64,000 bases of DNA, taken from Flavobacterium fragile. Its GTDB lineage: Bacteria > Bacteroidota > Bacteroidia > Flavobacteriales > Flavobacteriaceae. The notes beneath the pieces are model-generated. The model made no database searches, was not told where the DNA came from, and worked only from the letters and a program-made list of their open reading frames with translations. The stretch lies in assembly GCF_023634865.1 (NCBI RefSeq), contig NZ_JAMLJN010000008.1, forward strand, positions 1-64,000, in the 5' to 3' direction. Shown one piece after another: positions 18,665 through 29,126 of this stretch. A program made the position numbers and the translations under genes. Each line of letters starts with the position of its first letter. Position 1 is the stretch's first letter.

Positions 18665-19456
18665 TTATAAAGTTTTAGACAACACTAGTAACGTTGTAAT
18701 TAATGAAATTGCTGTCATAATTGTAGCAACCGATTGTACTCCCGTTACACCTGTTCCCCAAGTTTTTTGTTTTAGTGGCTTTATGATAATGTAATCATTG
18801 GGTTGAATATAATAATAAGGCGAACTCATCGCTTTATCGCTTGTTAAATCTATAGTAAAAGTTTCAAATCCGTGCGCAAACTTTCTTATAATCTGCACTT
18901 CTTTTCGGTTACCTGTCGTAGTAATATCGCCAGAATTTGCTATGGCTTCCATTATAGTTACTTTATCCTGATATAAAACATTAGTACCTGGACTTCCAAT
19001 TTCTCCGTTGATTGTATATCGAATTCCCGCTAATTTTACGGTAACAAAAATATTAGCTTCTTTCTTGAAATATTCTTCTAATAATTGTTTTTCTATTTTT
19101 TGTCTCACTTCATCTGTTGTAAATCCTAACACATTTACTTCTCCTAAAATTGGCACTCTAATATTTCCATGATCATCTACAGTGAAACCGTTAAAAAATA
19201 AAGCTTGTGGTGAAGCCATTGTCTGTCCAGAGGTTTGTGAAATAGAAAACATATCCACTAATTTTTGGTCAAGTGCTTTGATATTTATACTCAAGATATC
19301 CCCTGTCTGTACACGATATGGTTTCGAAACTTCTTGAGAAACTTCAATAGATTGTGATTTTTTATTTGGATTTGAACGTAAGTAAGTCAGATCTTTAATT
19401 GATATACACGAAGTAAAGAAAACAGACAATATCGCTAGAAAAAATATTTTTTTCAT
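18665..19456 (-). CDS. wza: Outer-membrane polysaccharide export lipoprotein (Wza type)
   Basis: This 263-residue lipoprotein has a signal peptide with lipobox 'FFTSC' (Cys17 when started at the ATG at 19456; an ATG at 19480 would add eight residues and weaken the signal peptide). The Poly_export domain begins at 'YRVQTGDILSINI' and is followed by an SLBB-like part ('YTINGEIGSPGTNVLYQD'). A C-terminal hydrophobic helix ('VATIMTAISLITTLLVL') would form the outer-membrane ring. It is the first gene of the operon wza-wzc-epimerase-ugd-S23-tviB, with a -7 box about 70 bases upstream. Confidence 0.92.
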   Translation of the reverse strand: MKKIFFLAILSVFFTSCISIKDLTYLRSNPNKKSQSIEVSQEVSKPYRVQTGDILSINIKALDQKLVDMFSISQTSGQTMASPQALFFNGFTVDDHGNIRVPILGEVNVLGFTTDEVRQKIEKQLLEEYFKKEANIFVTVKLAGIRYTINGEIGSPGTNVLYQDKVTIMEAIANSGDITTTGNRKEVQIIRKFAHGFETFTIDLTSDKAMSSPYYYIQPNDYIIIKPLKQKTWGTGVTGVQSVATIMTAISLITTLLVLSKTL

Positions 19457-19524
19457 AAGTTTAGCTCTTAAGACTTGCATTCATCAAAAAACGGTATAAA
19501 TGCTAATGTCAATAAATTAAGAAA

Positions 19525-19532
19525 CAAATATA
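19525..19532 (-). promoter_or_regulatory. Putative -7 box (TATATTTG) of the wza operon
   Basis: The minus strand reads TATATTTG, a full consensus match, about 70 bases before the chosen wza start. No clear -33 TTTG. This is the only good promoter match seen upstream of wza and after the divergent end of recR. Confidence 0.5.
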
Positions 19533-19585
19533 GTTTTTACCATTAAAATAAGGAAGTGATTTGTTCTTTTTTGATGAAAATTTAA

Positions 19586-20206
19586 TTAATACGGTTTAAT
19601 TGAATTTTCGAAAGGAATTCGATTTAGTAAACTTCTCCCCAATGTTACTTCATCTGCATACTCCAATTCATCTCCTACTGCAATTCCTCTAGCAATAGTA
19701 GACGTTTTAATTTCGAAATCTTTTATCTGTTTATAAATGTAGAAATTCGTGGTATCGCCTTCCATTGTTGAACTTAAAGCAAATATGATTTCAGCAACAT
19801 TTCCTTTTTTTACTTTTTCAACTAACGAAGTTATTTTGAGTTGGCTCGGCCCTATTCCTTCTATTGGCGAAATTTTCCCTCCCAACACATGATATACACC
19901 TTTGAACATGCCTGTATTTTCGAGCGCCATCACGTCACGAACATCTTCTACAACACAAATAATAGATTTATCACGAGAAGCATTGGAACAAATACCGCAT
20001 ATTTCATCATCAGAAATGGTATGACATTCTTTACAGAATTGGATTTCATTTCGCATAGCGGTTAAAGCTGAAGACAAAATTTCAGTTTGTTCCGCAGGTT
20101 GTTTCAACAAATGCAATACTAATCGCAACGCTGTTCTTTTACCAATTCCTGGCAATTGAGACATTTCGTTAACAGCATTTTCCAATAATTTTGAAGGCAA
20201 TTCCAT
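19586..20206 (-). CDS. recR: Recombination mediator protein RecR
   Basis: This 206-residue partner of RecO/RecF loads RecA at gaps. It has an N-terminal helix-hairpin-helix ('[18 protein letters not shown]'), a C4 zinc finger (Cys pairs in '[16 protein letters not shown]'), a Toprim domain ('[15 protein letters not shown]', '[19 protein letters not shown]') and a C-terminal '[18 protein letters not shown]' loop, all at normal spacing and length. A TACTTTTG box 5-12 bases before the ATG suggests a leaderless transcript. Confidence 0.97.
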   Translation of the reverse strand: MELPSKLLENAVNEMSQLPGIGKRTALRLVLHLLKQPAEQTEILSSALTAMRNEIQFCKECHTISDDEICGICSNASRDKSIICVVEDVRDVMALENTGMFKGVYHVLGGKISPIEGIGPSQLKITSLVEKVKKGNVAEIIFALSSTMEGDTTNFYIYKQIKDFEIKTSTIARGIAVGDELEYADEVTLGRSLLNRIPFENSIKPY

Positions 20207-20210
20207 TTAG

Positions 20211-20218
20211 CAAAAGTA
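20211..20218 (-). promoter_or_regulatory. Putative -7 box (TACTTTTG) of recR
   Basis: The minus-strand TAnnTTTG match lies only 5 bases from the recR ATG (20206-20204). With a usual -7 to start distance, transcription would begin at or next to the start codon, so the mRNA may be leaderless. Confidence 0.45.
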
Positions 20219-20346
20219 AAAAAAAGATGGGAGATGGAAGTTATAAGTTGGGAGTTTTCCGAAAATAATTCCAAATGAATTTCTTTTAGCTTCTCTCAAC
20301 AAACTACTATCTTTTTTGTTATTTTAGCATCTTCAAAAACCTATTT

Positions 20347-21843
20347 ATGACTTCAGGAACTATTTTAGCCATTATTGTTATCTACTTCGGAATTCTGATT
20401 TTAATTTCCAACTTTGTGAGTAAAAAAGACAGTAGTAACGATGCTTTCTTTAAAGCTAATAAAAACGCGAAATGGTATTTGGTTGCTTTTGGAATGATTG
20501 GAACTGCGCTTTCAGGCGTAACTTTTATATCTGTTCCTGGAGAAGTAGGAAATCCTGATTTGCAGTTTAAATATTTTCAGTTTGTTCTTGGAAACGCGAT
20601 AGGATTTATCATTATCGCCACTGTTTTACTTCCGCTATATTATCGGATGAATTTAACTTCGATTTACAGTTACATCGAGCAAAGATTAGGTGTGGTAAGT
20701 TACAAAACTGCCGCGACTATTTTCTTGATTAGTAGAACTATTGGTTCAGCTTTTCGTTTGTATTTGGTAGTAATTGTATTGCAACGTTTTGTTTTTGATG
20801 ATTTTGGAGTTCCTTTTGCACTTACCGTTTTAATTTCGTTAGCCTTAATATTTGCTTACACCTATCGTGGTGGCCTAAAAACCATTATTATTACTGATAC
20901 TTTACAAACCTTCTTTCTGGTTTCGTCTGTATTTTTAACGATAATTTTTATTTGTAATAGTTTAGATTTAGGATTTGTTGATGCTTTTGAAACCGTTAAA
21001 GAAAGTCAGTATTCCAAAGTTTTCTTTTTTGAAGATTATGTAAAGGGAAATTATTTCTGGAAGCAAGTTTTAGGTGGCATCTTCGTTACTATAGCTATGG
21101 TGGGATTAGATCAAGATTTAATGCAAAAAAACCTAAGTTGCGCTAACATTGGAGAAGCACAAAAAAACATGTTTACTTTCACCGGAATTTTTGTAATTAT
21201 CAATATTTTCTTCTTGAGTGTTGGCGCTTTACTTTACTTATATGCAGAGAAAAACGGAATTTCAGTTCCCATGGTTGATGGTGTAAAACGCACCGATTTA
21301 CTTTTTCCTGAAATCGCTTTTAATCATTTGAATATTATTCCAGCAGTAGTTTTCTTATTAGGTTTAACTGCAGCCACTTTTGCCACAACGGATTCTGCTT
21401 TAACTGCTTTGACCACATCTTTTTGTGTAGATTTTCTTGGAATGGATAAAGCGGAAAACCAAAACAAACCCAATACTGTGAGAACACGTCATTTTGTTCA
21501 CATTGGATTTTCGTTGCTGATGTTTTTGGTGATTATTATCTTCAATTCTTTGAATGATAAATCCGTGGTAACCATGATTTTTAAAGTAGCGAGTTACACT
21601 TACGGTCCACTTTTGGGATTGTACGCATTTGGACTATTTATGAAATCAAAAACCGTTCACGATAAATTAGTCCCAATTATCTGTTTTATTTCTCCTTTGA
21701 TTTGCTTTTTGTTAGCCAAAAATTCGGCAGCACTTTTTGGAGATTATGTAATTGATAACGAATTAATTATCGTAAACGGAATTATTACTTTTATTGGATT
21801 ATTGTTAATCAGCAAACCAGCTACTAGTCAAACCAAATTTTAA
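20347..21843 (+). CDS. Sodium:solute symporter family protein
   Basis: This 498-residue multi-pass inner-membrane protein (about 13 hydrophobic segments) belongs to the SSS family (LeuT fold), coupling Na+ entry to solute uptake. 'GTALSGVTFISVPGEVG' in the first core helix and 'ATFATTDSALTALTTSFCVDFLG' in helix 8-9, where family members place a Na+ site (Ser/Thr), are visible. The substrate is not evident from sequence. It stands alone on the plus strand; its stop codon overlaps the stop of the convergent gene at 21840. Confidence 0.88.
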   Translation: MTSGTILAIIVIYFGILILISNFVSKKDSSNDAFFKANKNAKWYLVAFGMIGTALSGVTFISVPGEVGNPDLQFKYFQFVLGNAIGFIIIATVLLPLYYRMNLTSIYSYIEQRLGVVSYKTAATIFLISRTIGSAFRLYLVVIVLQRFVFDDFGVPFALTVLISLALIFAYTYRGGLKTIIITDTLQTFFLVSSVFLTIIFICNSLDLGFVDAFETVKESQYSKVFFFEDYVKGNYFWKQVLGGIFVTIAMVGLDQDLMQKNLSCANIGEAQKNMFTFTGIFVIINIFFLSVGALLYLYAEKNGISVPMVDGVKRTDLLFPEIAFNHLNIIPAVVFLLGLTAATFATTDSALTALTTSFCVDFLGMDKAENQNKPNTVRTRHFVHIGFSLLMFLVIIIFNSLNDKSVVTMIFKVASYTYGPLLGLYAFGLFMKSKTVHDKLVPIICFISPLICFLLAKNSAALFGDYVIDNELIIVNGIITFIGLLLISKPATSQTKF

Positions 21844-22196
21844 TATTGATTGGTTGCTAATAAAACCAAGGTACAAGCAACTTCATATTTGATATTATTT
21901 GCTTCCAATATTTTATAAAAATTCGGATTTTCGGTTCCTGGATTAAAAATAACGCGTCTTGGTTTTAACGACAGAATATAATCGTAATAGTCTTCTTGAG
22001 CTTTTGGATTAATATATAAAGTCACTGTATCCACTGCATGAAAATCTAATTTTTCGGTTTCTATTGGAATATCAAATACCATTCCTTTTTTAGCACCAAT
22101 AGCCACAACTTGATGACTTTTATCTACTAAACTATGAATGGCTTTATACGAATAACGCTCTTTATTTGTGGAAGCTCCTATAACTAATGTTTTCAT
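21840..22196 (-). CDS. CoA-binding domain protein (YccU-like)
   Basis: This 118-residue single-domain Rossmann-fold protein of the CoA_binding_2 family starts 'MKTLVIGASTNKERYSYKA' (nucleotide-binding loop) and has 'VTLYINPKAQEDYYDYI' and 'VIFNPGTENPNF', the family signature positions. Full-length relatives are about 120-140 residues. The biological role is not established. It is convergent with the symporter gene, overlapping it by four bases at the stop codons. Confidence 0.8.
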   Translation of the reverse strand: MKTLVIGASTNKERYSYKAIHSLVDKSHQVVAIGAKKGMVFDIPIETEKLDFHAVDTVTLYINPKAQEDYYDYILSLKPRRVIFNPGTENPNFYKILEANNIKYEVACTLVLLATNQY

Positions 22197-22351
22197 TTTA
22201 TACTTTTTTAGAATTTTAAATTTACGAAATATTTTTTACTTTTTTACTCTTAGAAGTCTTTTGGTTTAAGTTTAACATAACAATTAATTGACTCCTACTT
22301 TTCTTTTTATAAATTAAAAAAACTTATATTAGCCTTACTTAATAAAATACC

Positions 22352-22975
22352 ATGGAATTATTTATTTATTTATTTGCAGCCTTATTCTCTGTATTAAACC
22401 CGATTGGAACCGTTCCTATTTTTGTGGCTTTAACTGAAGGTTATACGAGTGCCGAACGCGCAAGAGTATCTTTGATTACGAGTATTAACGTTTTAGTAAT
22501 TTTACTAATTTCGTTTTTTATAGGGCAATATGTTTTGAGTTTCTTTGGGATTACAATTACAGCATTACGAATTGCGGGTGGAATTATCATTACAAGTTCA
22601 GGATTTGGATTACTGAATGGTAATTTCAATAAAAATAAAGGGATCAACAAAAAAGTACAAAAAGAGGTTCAAAACCGAGCGCATATTGCCTTAACTCCTT
22701 TAGCTATGCCAATGTTAGCTGGACCAGGTTCTATTTCTTTGTTAATTGCTTTTTATCAGGAACACAATACTACTTCTGAAATTATTATTTCAACAGTTTC
22801 AATTATAGTTGTAGCTGTAACTATATATTTAGTTCTTAGAAGTGCTCATTTTTTAGCAAAAATGTTAGGATCTTCAGGAATTGTTGCCATATCTAGAATC
22901 ATCGGTTTCTTAACAATAGCCATTGGTATTCAATATATTATCAGTGCAGTTTTGAGTATTGTGAGAGGTATTTAA
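22352..22975 (+). CDS. MarC-family integral membrane protein
   Basis: This 207-residue protein has six predicted membrane helices and the family features 'FSVLNPIGTVPIFVALTEG' near the N-terminus and 'LAMPMLAGPGSISLL' in the middle. MarC-type proteins were once linked to multiple antibiotic resistance, but the function remains unclear; transporter function is assumed from topology. It is monocistronic, followed by a bidirectional terminator. Confidence 0.9.
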   Translation: MELFIYLFAALFSVLNPIGTVPIFVALTEGYTSAERARVSLITSINVLVILLISFFIGQYVLSFFGITITALRIAGGIIITSSGFGLLNGNFNKNKGINKKVQKEVQNRAHIALTPLAMPMLAGPGSISLLIAFYQEHNTTSEIIISTVSIIVVAVTIYLVLRSAHFLAKMLGSSGIVAISRIIGFLTIAIGIQYIISAVLSIVRGI

Positions 22976-23001
22976 AGCTGGAAATGCGAAGATGAAAGAA
23001 G

Positions 23002-23041
23002 AAAATCCCAAATTGAGAATTCAATCTAAATTTGGGATTTT
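23002..23041. terminator. Bidirectional terminator between the MarC and CtlX genes
   Basis: An arm AAAATCCCAAATT (23002-23014) pairs with AAATTTGGGATTTT (23028-23041) around an internal GAATTC. A-rich and T-rich flanks on both sides would serve the plus-strand MarC gene and the minus-strand CtlX gene. Confidence 0.75.
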
Positions 23042-23073
23042 AAATTTTAACATCACTTTAAATGAAGTTAAAA

Positions 23074-24009
23074 TTATTCTCTTGGCAAGAAAATTTCCGC
23101 CATCATACAACGCGCGCTTCCACCACCGCAAGCTTCAATTGTATCTAAACTTGAACTAACAATCGTTACATGTTCTTCTAATTGCGAAATTTGCTTTTTA
23201 GTCAAACTTTGATGTGCTGAGGCGCTCATGATTAAATATCTTCTATCATCGTTTCCTTTTACCTCTAACATATTTCCGGCAAAATTATTTACTTGGTCTT
23301 CGGTAATAAGAATTACTTCTTTTTCATCGCCTTTTAAGCTATCTAATACCATTTTACGTTCTTTTTTATCGTCAATACAATCGGCACAAATAACTGCAAA
23401 AGTCTCACCCACACACATAATTACATTCGTGTGATAAATGTGTTTTCTCTCTCCATTTACGGTTTGGAAGGCTTCAAAAATTACGGGTGTAAATTCAAAA
23501 TCTTCACAAAATTCGATAAATAATTCTTCGTCAGCTCTTGGAGATAAAGCACAATAGGCTTTCCCGTTAGCTCTATCTAAAACAATACTTCCGGTTCCTT
23601 CCAAGAAAATATTATCTTCTTCAGCCGAAGTGTAATCCATAATCTCATTGATTACAAATCCTTTTTCTTCTAAAGTATCTAAAATATCTTCTCTCCTTTC
23701 TAAACGACGGTTTTCGGCAAACATGGGATATAACACAACATCTCCATTTTCATGAAATGAAATCCAATTGTTTGGAAAAATACTATCTGGCGTATCTGGA
23801 CTTAACGTATCTTCAACTACCACTACATTTAAACCAATCATTTTAAGTTTTTGCACAAAAGTATCAAACTCTTCTTGAGCCTTAGCATTTACTGATTCCG
23901 GAGTTAAATTATCCAATACTTTTTGGTAATAATTATTCACCGCTGTTTGTTCGTTCATTCGGAATGCTACCGGACGAATCATCAATATAGAGTTAGTTGT
24001 TTGGTTCAT
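23074..24009 (-). CDS. ctlX: Citrulline/arginine hydrolase of the amidinotransferase superfamily (CtlX-like)
   Basis: This 311-residue pentein-fold enzyme shows the catalytic triad of the guanidine-modifying superfamily: Glu in 'EGTGSIVLDR', His in 'RKHIYHTNVIMCVG' and the nucleophilic Cys near the C-terminus in 'GGGSARCMMAE'. Also visible are 'MIRPVAFRMNEQTAVNN' and 'SIFPNNWISFHENG', which mark the group annotated as citrulline utilisation hydrolase CtlX. The likely reaction is hydrolysis of the ureido or guanidino group to ornithine or citrulline; substrate not proved. It follows the DDAH-like gene by 53 bp on the same strand, so they are probably co-transcribed. Confidence 0.8.
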   Translation of the reverse strand: MNQTTNSILMIRPVAFRMNEQTAVNNYYQKVLDNLTPESVNAKAQEEFDTFVQKLKMIGLNVVVVEDTLSPDTPDSIFPNNWISFHENGDVVLYPMFAENRRLERREDILDTLEEKGFVINEIMDYTSAEEDNIFLEGTGSIVLDRANGKAYCALSPRADEELFIEFCEDFEFTPVIFEAFQTVNGERKHIYHTNVIMCVGETFAVICADCIDDKKERKMVLDSLKGDEKEVILITEDQVNNFAGNMLEVKGNDDRRYLIMSASAHQSLTKKQISQLEEHVTIVSSSLDTIEACGGGSARCMMAEIFLPRE

Positions 24010-24062
24010 GTTGTTTTGTTTTAGGTTTCAAGTTTTAGGTATTGTAACTTGAAACAAAGTTG

Positions 24063-24977
24063 TTAATCTCTAATCAAAGGCAAAGTTGAGCATCTCAACA
24101 AACCTTCTTGTTTGGCAATTTCTGCGTAGGGAATTTCTTCTACTGTAAATCCGTTTTCTCGCAACCAATTGTTTAATCTTGAGAAGTTTTTTTCGGAAAC
24201 TACTACATCAGGAGCAATAGAAAACACGTTGGAATTCATGTGATACATTTCTTCTCTTTCGATGTGAAATAGATTTTCTCTTCCGAATAAATTCACTAAA
24301 AACATATAATCAGCTTCTTCACGGAAACCACTTTTGTAGATGATTCCTTTGTTGGTTCCAACCGGTTGAAAACAACAATCTAAATGCAAAGCGTTATCAC
24401 GTGGTTCAATTTTCGATTTTACTAAGTCGAATGCTTTCACAATTTTATTTGGAAATAATTCTTTAATATAATTCACACCTTGCATGTTGGTTCTTGCAGT
24501 GATATAATCTTTATAATCCGAACCTTTATATGTTCCGATAAAAATATACTCATTCCAAGGCATTACATCGCCACCTTCAATATGTACTTCTTCTGGTGGA
24601 CGCACTACTTTCTTTGGATCAATTTGATCAATCACATATTGGATAGCGTCCAATTCACGTTCTCTGTCTGGTAAAATATTGGCTTTGATAAAAATGTCAT
24701 CGATAACAAATCCGATGTCTCTAGCGAAAATTTGGTTGTAATTTTCAATAATTTGAGGTCTGAAGACTTTAACGTCGTATTTCTGAAATACTTTATTAAA
24801 TGCTTCCATTTCCTTTACCATATCTTCTTCTATTGGATAGGTTCCGGCTTTAATATGCTCTAATGATTTTGGATCATAGGCTTCTTCGATTGTAGGTGTT
24901 GGACCGTTACTTACAGCGGTTCCTAACACCACGGCCCTCAACCGAGAGGTTTCGTTTTTTATATTTAATTTTAGCAT
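24063..24977 (-). CDS. Dimethylarginine dimethylaminohydrolase / arginine deiminase-related protein
   Basis: This 304-residue pentein enzyme is related to DDAH, arginine deiminase and glycine amidinotransferase. 'NQIFARDIGFVIDD', 'EVHIEGGDVMPW' (substrate-binding acidic residue), the His in 'NALHLDCCFQPVG' and the terminal Cys in 'EGLLRCSTLPLIRD' give a complete active-site set. Sequence alone does not separate a methylarginine hydrolase from other guanidino substrates. It is first of a two-gene unit with CtlX, with a TATATTTG box upstream. Confidence 0.78.
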   Translation of the reverse strand: MLKLNIKNETSRLRAVVLGTAVSNGPTPTIEEAYDPKSLEHIKAGTYPIEEDMVKEMEAFNKVFQKYDVKVFRPQIIENYNQIFARDIGFVIDDIFIKANILPDRERELDAIQYVIDQIDPKKVVRPPEEVHIEGGDVMPWNEYIFIGTYKGSDYKDYITARTNMQGVNYIKELFPNKIVKAFDLVKSKIEPRDNALHLDCCFQPVGTNKGIIYKSGFREEADYMFLVNLFGRENLFHIEREEMYHMNSNVFSIAPDVVVSEKNFSRLNNWLRENGFTVEEIPYAEIAKQEGLLRCSTLPLIRD

Positions 24978-25017
24978 AAGCTTGTTTGTTTAGCATTATT
25001 TGGTTTATGGTATTAGG

Positions 25018-25025
25018 CAAATATA
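25018..25025 (-). promoter_or_regulatory. Putative -7 box (TATATTTG) of the DDAH-ctlX unit
   Basis: A minus-strand full match to TAnnTTTG lies 40 bases before the ATG at 24977. No convincing -33 element. Confidence 0.4.
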
Positions 25026-25065
25026 CGGAAATGAGAAGAAATAAACCATTAGATTTCTTGCATAA

Positions 25066-25092
25066 AAAAACCCATCATTCAGATGGGTTTTA
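25066..25092 (-). terminator. Terminator of gltA
   Basis: The stem AAACCCATC (25068-25076) with GATGGGTTT (25082-25090), loop of five, has T-run on the minus strand. It starts within 7 bp of the gltA stop codon. Confidence 0.85.
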
Positions 25093-25096
25093 ATTT

Positions 25097-26380
25097 TTAT
25101 CTATCTTTCATTTCTTTGAAAGGACGTAATGCATATCCTGTATATACTTGTCTTGGACGACCAATAGGCTCTTTGTTGATTCTCATCTCTTTCCATTGTG
25201 CAATCCAACCTGGTAAACGACCAATTGCAAATAAAACCGTAAACATTTCAACTGGAATCCCCATAGCGCGATATATAATACCTGAATAGAAATCTACGTT
25301 TGGATACAAGTTTCTTGATTTGAAATATTCATCTTCTAATGCTACTTTTTCTAATTGTTTTGCAATATCCAATAATGGATCATCAACACCTAAAGCAGTT
25401 AATACATCATCAGCAGCTTTTTTAATGATTGTGGCTCTAGGATCAAAGTTTTTATAAACACGGTGTCCGAACCCCATTAAACGGAATGGATCGTCTTTAT
25501 CTTTTGCTTTTAAAACGTATTTCGCAACATCACCTCCATTATCATGAATTTCTTGTAACATTTCTAAAACCGCTTGGTTAGCTCCACCGTGAAGTGGTCC
25601 CCAAAGAGCAGAAACACCTGCAGAAATTGAAGCAAATAAACCAGCATGTGAAGAACCTACGATTCTTACTGTAGAAGTAGAACAGTTTTGTTCATGATCT
25701 GCGTGTAAGATAAATAATTTATCTAAAGCTTCAATAACTTTTGCGTCCGCTTTGTAGGGCCCTGTTGGTAATTCAAACATCAAACGCATGAAGTTCTCAA
25801 CATATCCTTTTGTATTATCATAATAATTTAAAGGATATCCCATTGTTTTTCTGTAAGTCCATGTTGCAATTACTAAGAATTTACCCATAGTTTTACAAAC
25901 AGCCTCATACATTTCTTTTTCATTATGAGGATTTACAGATTTAGGATTGAAAGCTGTCAGAGCACTTGTTAATGAAGCTAAGACGCCCATTGGGTGAGCT
26001 GTTTTAGGGAAACCATCGATGATGTTTTTCATTTCCTCATTAACTAAAGTGTATTTACGGATATCGTTCTCAAACTTTGTTAATTGAGCAGCTGTTGGCA
26101 ACTCTCCAAAAATTAACAAATAAGAAACTTCTAGGAAGTTCGCTTTGTCAGCTAAATCTTCAATAGCATATCCTCTGTAACGTAAAATTCCTTCTTCACC
26201 ATCTAAGAACGTAATTTCACTCATACAAGATCCTGAATTTTTATAACCCGGATCAATAGTAATAGCACCAGATGCACTACGCAACTTGTCTATGTCGATA
26301 GCAATCTCATTCTCAGTTCCTACGATTACAGGGAACTCATACTTTTTGCCATCAAGCTCTAATATTGCAGTTTTTGACAT
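25097..26380 (-). CDS. gltA: Citrate synthase
   Basis: This 427-residue type II (Gram-negative, hexameric-type) citrate synthase makes citrate from oxaloacetate and acetyl-CoA. Catalytic residues are recognisable: His in 'LHADHEQNCSTSTVR', His in 'MGFGHRVYKNFDPRA' and the Asp region 'DFYSGIIYRAMGIPVEMFT'. The C-terminal 'GRLPGWIAQWKEM...RPRQVYTG' is also typical. The length and N-terminal beta domain ('ELDGKKYEFPVIVGTEN') are normal. It has its own terminator. Confidence 0.97.
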   Translation of the reverse strand: MSKTAILELDGKKYEFPVIVGTENEIAIDIDKLRSASGAITIDPGYKNSGSCMSEITFLDGEEGILRYRGYAIEDLADKANFLEVSYLLIFGELPTAAQLTKFENDIRKYTLVNEEMKNIIDGFPKTAHPMGVLASLTSALTAFNPKSVNPHNEKEMYEAVCKTMGKFLVIATWTYRKTMGYPLNYYDNTKGYVENFMRLMFELPTGPYKADAKVIEALDKLFILHADHEQNCSTSTVRIVGSSHAGLFASISAGVSALWGPLHGGANQAVLEMLQEIHDNGGDVAKYVLKAKDKDDPFRLMGFGHRVYKNFDPRATIIKKAADDVLTALGVDDPLLDIAKQLEKVALEDEYFKSRNLYPNVDFYSGIIYRAMGIPVEMFTVLFAIGRLPGWIAQWKEMRINKEPIGRPRQVYTGYALRPFKEMKDR

Positions 26381-26490
26381 ATTATTTATATGGTATTTTA
26401 TAATAAAATTAATGTGAATTGCGAATTTAACAAATAATAATCAAACAATAAAGAAAATATCTATAATTTATGGTTAAATAATATACATGA

Positions 26491-26523
26491 AAAATCCTGC
26501 TGCAAAGTACTACAACAGGATTT
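26491..26523 (-). terminator. Terminator of eno
   Basis: The arms AAATCCTG and CAGGATTT, with a few more pairs inside (CTG/CAA partly), form a hairpin 20 bp past the enolase stop codon, followed by T on the minus strand. Confidence 0.7.
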
Positions 26524-26543
26524 AAAAAGATATCAAAAAGTGA

Positions 26544-27857
<1,314 letters not shown>

Positions 27858-27875
27858 TTATTTATTGAATAATAA

Positions 27876-27883
27876 CAAATTTA
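27876..27883 (-). promoter_or_regulatory. Putative -7 box (TAAATTTG) of eno
   Basis: A minus-strand TAnnTTTG match lies 36 bases before the ATG at 27839. The expected -33 region is T-rich but has no exact TTTG. Confidence 0.45.
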
Positions 27884-27938
27884 TAATTTAAACTATAATG
27901 ATATTAAAAAACTCAGAAAACTTATAAACGATAACGTT

Positions 27939-29048
27939 TTAGTTAGCTGCAGATTTTATATTTTCGATAAATTGGTCAAATAAATAACTTGAATCGTGTG
28001 GTCCAGGACTTGCTTCTGGGTGGTATTGAACTGAGAAACAGTTTTTCGATTTCATTCGCATTCCTGCTACCGTTCCATCATTCAAATGTTCATGTGTTAA
28101 TTCGAAATCAGGATGCTTATCTAATTCTTCTCTTACAATGGCAAAACCGTGATTTTGAGAAGTAATTTCACCATTTCCTGTAATCACATTTTTAACTGGG
28201 TGATTAATTCCACGATGACCATTAAACATTTTATAAGTTGAAATTCCATTCGCTAAGCCAATAATTTGGTGTCCTAAACAAATTCCGAATAAAGGTTTAT
28301 TTTCTTTAAGAATTTGTCTTGCTACTTCTTGAGCAGATTGTAAAGGTTCTGGGTCACCAGGTCCGTTGGATAAGAAATAACCATCAGGATTAAAAGATTT
28401 CAAATCTTCAAATGATGCGTTGTATGGAAAAACTTTAATATAGCAATCTCTCTTGGCAAAGTTTCTAAGAATATTAGTTTTGATTCCTAAATCTAATACT
28501 GAAATTTTATACTTTGCTGTTTCTTCGCCAAAGAAATATGGCTCTTTGGTAGAAACTTTTGAAGCCAATTCCAAACCGTTCATATCAGGTACCTGAGCTA
28601 ATCTTTCTTTTAATTCTTCTAATGGAGTGTCATCAGTACAAATAACAGCATTCATAGCTCCGTTATCCCTGATATAACTTACTAAAGCTCTTGTATCTAC
28701 ATCTGAAATTACGATAAGATTTTGTTTTTTTAAGTAGTCAAACAAACTCTCAGAAGCATCTACACGAGAATAATTAAAGCTGAAATTTTTACAAACCAAT
28801 CCCGAAATTTTCACTGAGTCTGACTCAACTTCATTTGAATTAACCCCATAATTTCCTATATGCGCATTAGTCGTAACCATGATTTGTCCAAAATAAGAAG
28901 GATCAGTAAAAATTTCTTGATAACCTGTGGTACCAGTATTAAAAGCGACTTCACCAAAAGTTACTCCTTCAATTCCGATTGATTTTCCATGAAAAATGGT
29001 ACCGTCTTTAAGAAGTAAAACGGCCTTTGAGCGATTGTTATATTTCAT
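27939..29048 (-). CDS. carA: Carbamoyl-phosphate synthase small (glutaminase) subunit
   Basis: This 369-residue subunit frees ammonia from glutamine for the large subunit CarB (not in the window), feeding arginine and pyrimidine synthesis. The N-terminal domain has 'GTTGYQEIFTDPSYFGQI'. The class I glutaminase domain has the nucleophile elbow 'LFGICLGHQIIGLA' and the His-Glu pair in 'VQYHPEASPGPHDS'. I use the ATG at 29048: the alternative at 29072 overlaps the -7 promoter box at 29070-29077 and would not be transcribed. Confidence 0.96.
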   Translation of the reverse strand: MKYNNRSKAVLLLKDGTIFHGKSIGIEGVTFGEVAFNTGTTGYQEIFTDPSYFGQIMVTTNAHIGNYGVNSNEVESDSVKISGLVCKNFSFNYSRVDASESLFDYLKKQNLIVISDVDTRALVSYIRDNGAMNAVICTDDTPLEELKERLAQVPDMNGLELASKVSTKEPYFFGEETAKYKISVLDLGIKTNILRNFAKRDCYIKVFPYNASFEDLKSFNPDGYFLSNGPGDPEPLQSAQEVARQILKENKPLFGICLGHQIIGLANGISTYKMFNGHRGINHPVKNVITGNGEITSQNHGFAIVREELDKHPDFELTHEHLNDGTVAGMRMKSKNCFSVQYHPEASPGPHDSSYLFDQFIENIKSAAN

Positions 29049-29069
29049 TGTGTTGTGTTGTTGCGGATG

Positions 29070-29077
29070 CAAATTTA
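29070..29077 (-). promoter_or_regulatory. Putative -7 box (TAAATTTG) of carA
   Basis: A minus-strand match to TAnnTTTG lies 21 bases before the ATG at 29048, which fits a short leader and rules out the ATG at 29072. Confidence 0.5.
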
Positions 29078-29126
29078 GTTATAAAAGTTGTTTTAAGAAA
29101 ATCTATGATTCGTAAAACCAAAAAAA

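Noticed and set aside
29049..29072. Start of carA at 29072
   Set aside because: This ATG overlaps the TAAATTTG promoter box, so it would not be present in the mRNA.
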